DNA from: Microbulbifer sp. TB1203
GTDB lineage: Bacteria > Pseudomonadota > Gammaproteobacteria > Pseudomonadales > Cellvibrionaceae
NCBI RefSeq assembly: GCF_030997045.1
Contig: NZ_CP116899.1
Coordinates: 2,429,501 to 2,493,500 of the forward strand
Reading direction: 5' to 3'
Length of the DNA stretch: 64,000 nucleotides
Below the pieces are notes generated by a model, which ran no database searches, was not told where the DNA came from, and saw only the letters and a list, made by a program, of their open reading frames with translations. How positions within the stretch are numbered: position 1 is the first letter of the stretch; each line of letters opens with the position of its first letter. Of this stretch, positions 55,434 to 62,937 are shown in pieces. The position numbers and the translations under genes are program-made.

Positions 55434-57312
55434 AAACCTGTTGACCAATCCCGGGTTCGAAAACGGTACCAACGGTTGGACACTGAACGGGGACGCGTCG
55501 GCACAGTATACCGAATCCAACGGACGCAATGGCAACCGTTTGACTCACTGGTCGTCGAGTTCTTCCTACACGGCCGAGACCAAACAGACGCTAATGGGGC
55601 TGGCGGCGGGGACCTACCGCCTGTCGGCCTACACCGTCGGCGGTGAAACCACCCAGGCCTGGCTCTGGGCCGACTGCGACGGCCAAAGCTACTCAACTCC
55701 CATTCCCTCCAGCCCCTGGGGCAGTTGGTCCCAGGTAGTCGTTGACAATATCCAGTTGAGCGGCGGCAGTTGCGAGTTGGGCATAACGACCGAAAACAGC
55801 GAATGGAGCAGCTTCGACGATGTGGTCTTCGAGCTGGTAGCTTCCGGGGGCGACACCGAAATTCTGCTCCAGGAAAACACCGCGGGCTTTTGCGGCGTGG
55901 ACGGTTCGGTCGACAGCAACCACGACGGCTTTACCGGCAGCGGTTTTGCCAACACCGACAACGCCGCGGGCAACGGCGTTGACTGGAAGATCGAGGTGCC
56001 GAGCAGCGGCAACTACACCCTGGCGTGGCGGTACGCGAACGGCGGCTCGACCAACAGGCCCGGCAGCGTGCAGGTCAACGGCTCGAGCGCAGCCACAGTG
56101 GATTTTCCCTCCACCGGCGCCTGGACCAGCTGGACGTCCGCGGGCGCGACCATTGCCTTGAGCGCCGGCGACAATACAGTTCGCCTGCAGGCTACCACCA
56201 GTGCGGGACTGGGCAATATCGATTCCTTAACCGTGACCGGCAACAGTCCGCAGGCGGCCAACTGCAGCGGTTCAAACCCAGGCGGTCTGACGAGCATTGA
56301 GCTGACACCGCTAATGGGTGTCGGCTGGAACCTCGGCAATTCCCTGGAAGCCATTCGCGGTGAAACCGCCTGGGGTAATCCGGTGGTGACCAGCCAGCTG
56401 ATCAATTCGGTCAAAGCAGCTGGCTTCAACACCATTCGCATTCCCGTGGCCTGGAGTCAGTTCTCCAACGCACAGAATTTCACCATCAGTTCAAGTTGGA
56501 TGAACCGTGTTGAAGAAGTGGTGAATTACGCCCTGGATGCGGACATGTACGTGATTCTGAACAACCACTGGGATGAAGGCTGGATGCAGCCGACCTACGC
56601 CCAACAGGACTACGTCAACAATCGTCTCGCCATCATGTGGACCCAGATTGCCAACCACTTTGCGGACTACGATCATCGGCTTTTGTTCGCCGGTTCCAAC
56701 GAAGTGATGGTAGATGGCGACTATGGTACGCCTACCCAGGAGTATTACACCGTGCAAAACAGCTTCAACCAGACGTTTGTTGATACTGTGCGCGCTACCG
56801 GTGGGTTAAATCCAACCCGTTACCTGGTGGTACAGTCGTTTAATACCAATATTGATCATGCGATCGACTTTGCTGTTATTCCGGAAGATACAGTCCAAAA
56901 CCGCCTGTTCATGGAAGTACATTTTTACGACCCGTACAATTTCACCCTGAACGCCAATAGTGGAATTACTCAATGGGGTTCCGGTGCGACAGATCCCAGC
57001 AAGACCGAGTCCTGGGCTCATGAATCTTATGTGGATTCTCAATTCAATCGCATGAAAACGCATTTCGTGAATAACGGAGTAGGTTTGATTCTCGGTGAGT
57101 ATGGCGTGATTTCACGCCCTAATGTTTGGGACCATGAACAATATAGAGTTTACTGGAATGAGTATGTCACTCAGTCAAGCGTCAACCATCAGATGGTCCC
57201 TGTGTATTGGGACAACGGCTATGCAGGCGACGGTGGCATGGCGCTATTTGATCGCAACAATGGCAATTGGCTGTATTCAGATCTCATCAACGCAATCGTT
57301 AACGTACAGTAA

Positions 57313-57462
57313 CGGCAACTAAATAGGTTGTCGGATCAATGCGGCACAGGGATGTGCCGCGCCGGCCGCGGGCCCTTGGAATGCAAGCAACTCCGAGCTG
57401 TTGCGCGGGGCGGCCATCCGCTAGACTTTCAAGGGCGACAATTAAATAGATCAAGGATCTCC
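57313..57462. repeat. Structured dispersed repeat, copy 2
   Basis: Begins right after the GH5 stop (CGGCAACTAAATAGGTTGTCG, itself a small hairpin) and ends near ACAATTAAATAGATCAAGGAT. Matches the copy at 34864-35045 in the opposite orientation, with a 10-base shorter middle and some substitutions, so the internal stems are less perfect. Confidence 0.65.
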
Positions 57463-57555
57463 AGACAACGGGACGGGTAGCCCAACACCAACAGACGGGA
57501 TATGGACTTTCTGCGAGCGTTGCTCGATGAGTTCAACAACTCATTGTGCATCGAC

Positions 57556-57644
57556 CAAGCCTTTAAAGAGCGCGTTACGCAGCACCTATCCTGCGATGCG
57601 GCCAAAAGATGCACGGCGCTACCTGACGGAATTCCAATACGTTT
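57556..57644 (+). pseudogene. Relic of an older IS1595-like transposase, left part
   Basis: TTTAAAGAGCGCGTTACGCAG and CGCTACCTGACGGAATTCCA match the last third of the intact transposase gene (complement) with many substitutions and at least one deleted base. Oriented plus. Its continuation lies across the second IS copy, at 58685-58748. Bases 57463-57555 hold nothing recognised. Confidence 0.75.
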
Positions 57645-58676
57645 CCTAATTACCACCTAAGCTAAGCCGAGTTTAAGCAATCTTTCCGGCATTGGTGGAG
57701 TCCGGAGAGAGGCGTAGATAAGCCGGGGAATGAGCGCGCAAAGATCGAATCTGCGGTTGAATCGGTACTGGAATTCCGCCAGATAGCGCTGCGCATATTT
57801 AGGCCGGATTGCGTGGTAGGTACTGCGCAAAGCGCTCTTTAAATTGCCGAGTACAGTATTCACCCAATAGAACTCGGGCTCTTCAACGGAAGCGCGGCCA
57901 CCACCACAGACAATCTTATCGTGTGCGCAACCTGCTTCAGTGACGGCATTGAAACACGCGAGGCCATCCGAGATGACAGTGCTGCCTTCACTCAGATGGC
58001 GCTTACTCCAGGCGGAAATCTCGGTGCTTCGGAAACCCTTGATGATGGAGAGCTTGATCCGGGATGGCTGGCCTTCCTTGGTGGTTTCAACAGCGGCAAC
58101 AAAGGGTGTCTTGCCGTCAGCGCCGCGTCCTGGCTTGCATCCGGTACGCTCGCCGCCAAGATAGGCGTCATCCAGCTCGATGAAGCCGGACAGCTTGTAG
58201 TGCTGGTCCCGCTCCAGCATTACCTGCATGAGCTTCTGCTTCATGCGCCAGGCAGCGTTGTAGGAGATACCCAGGTGACGGGCCAGCTCCATGCAGGAGA
58301 TGCCCTTCTTATCCTGGGTAATGAGGAAGATACCAAGAAACCAGGTGGTAAGGGGTAGCTTGGTGGAGTCGAAGATAGTGCGCGAGGTTATCGACGTCTG
58401 GCGGCGACATCGGTTGCACTGCTTCAGCTTGCGGTGAGACAAGTCGCAATACTTGTCATGCCCGCAGTGGGGACAGCGGAATCCGTCTGGCCATCGCCAC
58501 CGGCAGAGCGCATCGAAGCACTGGTCCTCGGTTCCGTGCTCCTTGAGGAATTTGGTCAAACTGATGCCCTTCTGGAACTGTACCTTGTTGCGAGCCATGG
58601 CGGATTCCCTTGCAGATCAACGAGATAACTGTATTTATATACAGGTAATCGTTACTTAGCAAGAGTGGTAATTAGG
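57645..58676 (-). mobile_element. IS1595-family (ISXO2-like) insertion sequence, copy 2
   Basis: 1032 bp, same ends and same orientation as copy 1 and apparently identical throughout. Flanked by the 8-bp duplication ATACGTTT (57637-57644 and 58677-58684). Inserted into the relic of a related element. Confidence 0.95.
57657..58598 (-). CDS. ISXO2-like (IS1595 family) transposase, copy 2
   Basis: 313 residues, identical to the product at 54414-55355: zinc ribbon (CPHCG, CNRCRR), DDE residues in ELDDAYLGG, VISDG and the WVNTVLGNLK region. Identity between copies and clean target duplications indicate very recent transposition. Confidence 0.95.
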   Translation of the reverse strand: MARNKVQFQKGISLTKFLKEHGTEDQCFDALCRWRWPDGFRCPHCGHDKYCDLSHRKLKQCNRCRRQTSITSRTIFDSTKLPLTTWFLGIFLITQDKKGISCMELARHLGISYNAAWRMKQKLMQVMLERDQHYKLSGFIELDDAYLGGERTGCKPGRGADGKTPFVAAVETTKEGQPSRIKLSIIKGFRSTEISAWSKRHLSEGSTVISDGLACFNAVTEAGCAHDKIVCGGGRASVEEPEFYWVNTVLGNLKSALRSTYHAIRPKYAQRYLAEFQYRFNRRFDLCALIPRLIYASLRTPPMPERLLKLGLA

Positions 58677-58684
58677 ATACGTTT

Positions 58685-58748
58685 TAACCACAGATTCGAC
58701 CTGTGCGCGCTTACTCCTCGGCTTGGCTTACCTTAGATGGTAATTAGG
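58685..58748 (+). pseudogene. Relic of an older IS1595-like element, right end
   Basis: Continues the transposase relic: aligned codons read FNHRFDLCALTPRLGL, like FNRRFDLCALIPRLIY in the intact protein, followed by ATGGTAATTAGG, a one-mismatch copy of the IS end. It is the terminal inverted repeat of the older element, in plus orientation. Confidence 0.8.
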
Positions 58749-59159
58749 TAAATGAATGGCCAAACAGCGCCCAAGATACCGCAGTGCACGCCCCTTGAAA
58801 GTAGTATTATTTATATTATATAAACTGGACCGGTCGCCACATTCACCACGATACGTGGCCGGGCGCGCTCCCGGTGGGCCAACTTCGCTATCTCAACCAT
58901 CTCGCGATACCATAAAAATTCCGGCGGTGTCGGCGCATCTACCGGGAGCCCGCCTGAGCCAGTACCGGACGTCCAGCATTGTGGATTCGGGTTCGCACTG
59001 GGAGAATGCCGGCAATGCGGTTTTTTCCCGCTACGGAACAAAAAGAACACTTTTCGGAATGGCCATTGGCCGAGGTCGGCGTTTGGGAGCACCCCAAGCC
59101 TTATTGCGGCCAACGGCCACTCCTCTCCTCCAGAGCACGGAAAAACTTGAGAGAAACCG
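58749..59159. other. Region upstream of the GH2 gene
   Basis: 411 bases with no credible gene; overlapping short frames on both strands have no start signals. It contains an AT-rich motif TAGTATTATTTATATTATA (58802-58820) that resembles one before the dehydratase gene (62758-62780), likely promoter/operator DNA. Confidence 0.45.
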
Positions 59160-61547
59160 ATGAGAAAAATACTAATCAAAAACGTCGCTGTCATCCTTGT
59201 CATCCTTCTGGCCGCATGTGGAAAGCCGGCCCAGGAGGCCAAAACAAAACCGAAATCGGAAACCGGGGCGGTACAACTGTCCGTCGGCCAACCGCAAAAA
59301 CTGAACCGCAGCAGCTGGCAGTTTATGCGCTCGGACAGCCGGCTCAGCCTCGAGCAAGCCCTGCAGTCCGGTAACTGGCAATCGGTCACCCTGCCCCACA
59401 CGCCGCGCATCGAACCCCGGGTCGTCGACGACCAATGGCAGGGCGACGCCTGGTACCGGCTGGATATACCATTCCGCAGCGAATGGAGTGGCAAGAAAGT
59501 TTATATCGATTTTGAAGGCGCAATGAACTTGGCCGAAGTCTGGCTGAACGGCAAAACGATCGGAAGCCACGCGGGCGGCTACCTGCCCTTCACCGTGGAA
59601 CTCACAGACCAGTTGCGGGCCGGCGGCAACCGGCTGCTGGTGCGCCTGAACAACCGCGACAACCAGGTTACCGGCCCCAAGCCGCTGGCCACCCTGGACT
59701 TCAATATGTACGGCGGCCTCTATCGCAACGTCTGGCTGCGCGCGGAAAACCCGGTGCATATCACCGACGCGGTCCACGCCGGCGAAGTGGCCTCCGGCGG
59801 TATCTTTGTCCGCTACCCGCAGGTTTCCAAAGACGCGGCACGGGTCGAGGTGCAGACCCATATCCGCAACGGCGCCCACGCGGAATCCCTGCGCGTGGTG
59901 CACCAACTGCTGGACGGAGGCAAGGTTATCACCCGGTCCGAACAAGAGGTCAGCGGCGCCGGCCGGCAAAGTGTGACCGACCGACAGTCCTTTTCGGTAG
60001 CACAGCCGAAACTCTGGTCCCCCTCCTCCCCGGAACTGTACACCCTGCACACCCGGGTATTTGCCGGCGACTTGCTGGTGGACGAGGAAGACACCCGCAT
60101 CGGCATCCGCGAATTCCGCCTGGAAAACGGCGAGCTGTTTATCAATGGCGAAAAGACCTTCCTGCGCGGGGTGAACCGCCACCAGGAATACCCCTACGTG
60201 GGCTACGCTCTGTCCGATGCTGCCCAGTACCGGGACGCCGCGCTGATCAAGGCCGCCGGCTTCGACTATGTGCGCCTCTCCCACTACCCCCACTCCAAGG
60301 CGTTTATACTCGCCGCAGATGAGCTTGGGCTGGTGCTGCTGGATGCGATTCTCGGCTGGCAGTACTTCAATGACACGCCGGAATTCAGGAACCACGCGGT
60401 GCAGACCTGCCGCGACCTGATCCGCCGCGACCGCAACCACCCCTCGGTGCTGGCCTGGGAGTGCTCGCTAAACGAATCCCAAATGCCGGAGCCGTTTATC
60501 GACCGGTTGCACGCCGCAGTGCACGAGGAGTTTCCCGGAGACAACGTCTACTCTGCCGGCTGGAAGCCTTACGGATACGATATCTACCTGCAGGCGCGCC
60601 AGCACCGCCTCGACCACTACAAGGAGCCGACCAAGCCCTATATCGTGTCCGAGTACGGCGACTGGGAGTATTACGCGATGAACGCCGGCCTCAACCAGGA
60701 CAACTGGGGCGACCTGCTGCAGGCGGACAGATCCAGCCGCCAGTTGCTCGGCGACGGCGAGAAGCGCTTGCAGCAGCAGGCCCTGAACCTGATGGAGGCC
60801 CATAACGACAACTTCAACACCCCCGCCTTCGCCGACGGCTACTGGGTGATGTTCGATTACAACCGCGGCTACGCCGACGACCTGGAGGCCTCGGGGCTGA
60901 TGAGCATCGAGCGGCTGCCCAAGTTCAGCTACTACTTCTACCAGAGCCAGCGCGACGCCGACGACTTCGCCGGCCCGCTGGCGGGCGGCTACATGGTGCA
61001 TATCGCAAGCCACTGGCAGCCGGGCTCGAGCAACAGCTTCTATGTATTCAGCAATGCGGACGAAGTGGAAATCCAGTTGAACGGCGAGCCGGTCGCGCGC
61101 AGCGCGCCGAATTCCCGCTTCACCAACCTGAAGCACCCGCCCTTCCATTTTCAGTTGGATGAGTTCGTGCCCGGCATCCTGGAAGCGGTCGCTTACGCTG
61201 GCGGAAAAGAAGTTGCCAGGCATCGGCTCGTCACGCCCGGCGCAGAAGCAGCGGAGCTGCAACTGGAAGTGAACACCGCCGGTGTGGCACCGGTGCCGGG
61301 CGCCAATGACCTGCTGTTCGCCTATGCGCGACTGCTCGACAAGGATGGCAACCATACCCATATCAATGGCACAGCAGTACACTTCGAAGTGTCCGGCGAT
61401 GCCAAACTGGTATCCCCGGCCGCCGTCGACAGCGAAGACGGCGTGGCCGGCGCCCTGATCCGCCTGGGCACCAACCTGGAAAGCGTCAATGTGAGCGCGA
61501 AATCCGCACAGCTGGCCCCAGCCGAGACAGCTCTCAGCCTGAATTGA
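59160..61547 (+). CDS. GH2 beta-galactosidase, lipoprotein
   Basis: 795 residues. Lipobox ILLAACG (lipid on Cys20) anchors it to a membrane, facing the periplasm or surface. GH2 layout: sugar-binding domain (about 55-215, LPHTPRIEP, WYRLDIPF, DFEGAMNLAEVWLNG), immunoglobulin-like domain (about 220-315), TIM barrel (FINGEKTFLRGVNRHQEYPYVG, acid/base Glu probably in CSLNESQ, nucleophile Glu in PYIVSEYGDWEYY), then two C-terminal beta domains. Probably removes beta-linked galactose from oligomers made by the GH53 enzymes; other beta-glycosides remain possible. The start at 59160 has an in-frame signal right away; the ribosome site GAGAAACCG is weak. Confidence 0.88.
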   Translation: MRKILIKNVAVILVILLAACGKPAQEAKTKPKSETGAVQLSVGQPQKLNRSSWQFMRSDSRLSLEQALQSGNWQSVTLPHTPRIEPRVVDDQWQGDAWYRLDIPFRSEWSGKKVYIDFEGAMNLAEVWLNGKTIGSHAGGYLPFTVELTDQLRAGGNRLLVRLNNRDNQVTGPKPLATLDFNMYGGLYRNVWLRAENPVHITDAVHAGEVASGGIFVRYPQVSKDAARVEVQTHIRNGAHAESLRVVHQLLDGGKVITRSEQEVSGAGRQSVTDRQSFSVAQPKLWSPSSPELYTLHTRVFAGDLLVDEEDTRIGIREFRLENGELFINGEKTFLRGVNRHQEYPYVGYALSDAAQYRDAALIKAAGFDYVRLSHYPHSKAFILAADELGLVLLDAILGWQYFNDTPEFRNHAVQTCRDLIRRDRNHPSVLAWECSLNESQMPEPFIDRLHAAVHEEFPGDNVYSAGWKPYGYDIYLQARQHRLDHYKEPTKPYIVSEYGDWEYYAMNAGLNQDNWGDLLQADRSSRQLLGDGEKRLQQQALNLMEAHNDNFNTPAFADGYWVMFDYNRGYADDLEASGLMSIERLPKFSYYFYQSQRDADDFAGPLAGGYMVHIASHWQPGSSNSFYVFSNADEVEIQLNGEPVARSAPNSRFTNLKHPPFHFQLDEFVPGILEAVAYAGGKEVARHRLVTPGAEAAELQLEVNTAGVAPVPGANDLLFAYARLLDKDGNHTHINGTAVHFEVSGDAKLVSPAAVDSEDGVAGALIRLGTNLESVNVSAKSAQLAPAETALSLN

Positions 61548-61717
61548 ACAGGCCTCAAGACTACGGCAACATGTATTCACATGATGGGTCTGGCGGCGGC
61601 CCCTTTCCCCCGGCACTTATCAGGCGGGCTGTGCCAGGAAGATCGGGCCTCGCTCGCGGACCCCAGCCCTGCCACTCCTTCAGCAATGCAAGTAAAATTC
61701 AGAAAGACGGGCACATC

Positions 61718-62569
61718 GTGAGAGCTTTTATCCTGGCACTACTGCTTTTCCTCGGCGATGTCACCCACGCGGCAGACCAGACGGAGCCGCCGTTTGATTT
61801 CGAACGCACCCTCGCCATAGTGCAGCCCACGGAAAACGGTTACATAATCAACCAGCGCCCCGCCAGTCGCGCCGACTACACCGGCAACTTCGACCGACAG
61901 GGTTTCGTTCTTCTCTACCGCACCCTGGAGCCCTATCTCTACCTGCTCCAGCTACAGGAAAAGCCGCAGCCTTCACAGCGTGGCGCCGCCGACTGGCAAC
62001 TGATTTTTGTCAATCCGGAGGCAACCCAGCGCTACTTGATTGGCGACCACTGGTTCGGTGACGGGCGCCGTTGGGTGAACATGGGGACAGAAGACTACAA
62101 CCGCCTGGCAACTATGCTCACAGAACGCCTGCACGCCCCCGCCAACCCGGGAAGCAGCGAAGGCTATATCGAGCGTATGCAAAAGCGGTTCAGCCCGGAA
62201 GAGGTGCTGCCCTTTCCGGAATATGCCGGCGATGTGCCTATACCCGAAACGTCGCCCGGCAGGGCCGAAGAAACTCCGGTCAGTGAAACATTCACCATCC
62301 GAAGCTCCGGGCGCTCACCAGCGGCAGGTTCCGTCAAAGCCGAACGGGTTGAAATGCCCGATTTCGACAGTGTGGCATCTGAGCGGGAAGCAACCACTTC
62401 ACCCTCAACCAAAACCCCACCTCTGAATCGTCCATCCGAAGCACCTGAACGCACTGTGGTCGACTCCGCAGGTAACCGCCGAAAGAATGAAACCCCTAAC
62501 TTATGGCCGTGGCTTCTAGCCATAGCTGCGCTCGCTTTTGCTTTTATTCGGACAGGAAATAACAGCTGA
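61718..62569 (+). CDS. Exported, C-terminally membrane-anchored protein of unknown function
   Basis: 283 residues from a GTG at 61718 preceded by AAAGACGGG; a longer frame from 61544 lacks a signal peptide in front. Signal peptide (FILALLLFLGDVTHA), a globular part (25-165) with WQLIFVNPEATQRYLIG and WVNMGTEDYNRL, a low-complexity Ser/Pro/Glu/Thr stretch (170-255) and a terminal membrane helix (LWPWLLAIAALAFAFIR). Probably sits in the inner membrane facing the periplasm. No family recognised. It follows the GH2 gene by 170 bases. Confidence 0.7.
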   Translation: MRAFILALLLFLGDVTHAADQTEPPFDFERTLAIVQPTENGYIINQRPASRADYTGNFDRQGFVLLYRTLEPYLYLLQLQEKPQPSQRGAADWQLIFVNPEATQRYLIGDHWFGDGRRWVNMGTEDYNRLATMLTERLHAPANPGSSEGYIERMQKRFSPEEVLPFPEYAGDVPIPETSPGRAEETPVSETFTIRSSGRSPAAGSVKAERVEMPDFDSVASEREATTSPSTKTPPLNRPSEAPERTVVDSAGNRRKNETPNLWPWLLAIAALAFAFIRTGNNS

Positions 62570-62937
62570 GTCATAATTCGGGCGAGCGCGCGGCCACTGG
62601 CAGCGCACCTTGTGCAGTGCCACCCAAATTGATGGTAATCAAGCAGTCTCGGCGATTCTGCCCTCAATCATCTGCAGCGCCTCGCCGACCCTGTCTCACC
62701 CCAGTGAAATTCGGATGAGCTGCCGCTCCCGGCTCGACGCAATTCGCATACTGTATATAGTCTTATTTATAATATATATTTGCGGCAAACTCGCTCCATG
62801 GGAGCGGTACCAAAATCCCCCGAGCAAAAAGCAAATCATACCTTGCCATTTGCAAAAGGCATATTTATCATATAAAAAAATAGAACAGTCACCGAGCCGG
62901 AGAACCGTGACTCTCCGCCACAATTGAGCCAGTTTTC
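62570..62937. promoter_or_regulatory. AT-rich control region of the dehydratase gene
   Basis: 368 bases without a gene. It contains TAGTCTTATTTATAATATAT (62758-62777), similar to a motif before the GH2 gene, and ATATTTATCATATAAA (62861-62876), the exact complement of the motif found twice before the GH53 genes. This suggests common control of the locus. Confidence 0.5.

Larger units (their letters stand above)
30370..56262 (+). repeat. Family of eight repeated module pairs (CBM61-like + CBM35/6-like) in the enzyme array
   Basis: About 830 bp encoding the same two modules recur at roughly 30375-31200, 37150-37980, 39237-40065, 41235-42065, 43555-44390, 46438-47265, 51890-52700 and 55434-56260. 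The first module is very similar in all; the second falls into three subtypes: GGSYELEWRYANAS type (or close to it) at 30, 37, 39 and 46 kb; SQAGSYTLQWRYANGG type at 41 and 51.8 kb; PSSGDYTLEWRYANGG type at 43.5 and 55.4 kb. Confidence 0.85.
54284..57312 (+). pseudogene. GH5 endo-glycosidase with two binding modules, split by an insertion sequence
   Basis: The 5' part (54284-54401) encodes the array-type start and signal peptide (MARYTYIRYRFAQIWK..., STLLAFSSFSLSQNL). The frame resumes at 55442 with the CBM61-like module (TNPGFENGTNGWTL), a CBM35/6-like module (VPSSGNYTLAWRYANGGSTN) and a GH5 domain from about residue 320: GWNLGNSLEA, IRIPVAWSQF, acid/base Glu in LLFAGSNEV, nucleophile Glu in LILGEYGV. 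Removing the element plus one 8-bp repeat (54402-55441) restores an unbroken 662-residue enzyme, so the insertion is recent. As it stands the modules lack a signal peptide; an internal TTG at 55441 could only give a cytosolic product. GH5 target unknown; galactan or a linked hemicellulose is likely. Confidence 0.9.

Noticed and set aside
54402..58676. Functional composite transposon carrying the GH5 gene
   Set aside because: Each IS has its own 8-bp target duplication with different sequence, showing two independent insertions rather than one mobile unit.
58811..59494. 227-codon minus-strand frame upstream of GH2
   Set aside because: It runs across the GH2 signal peptide region on the wrong strand and has no recognisable domain.
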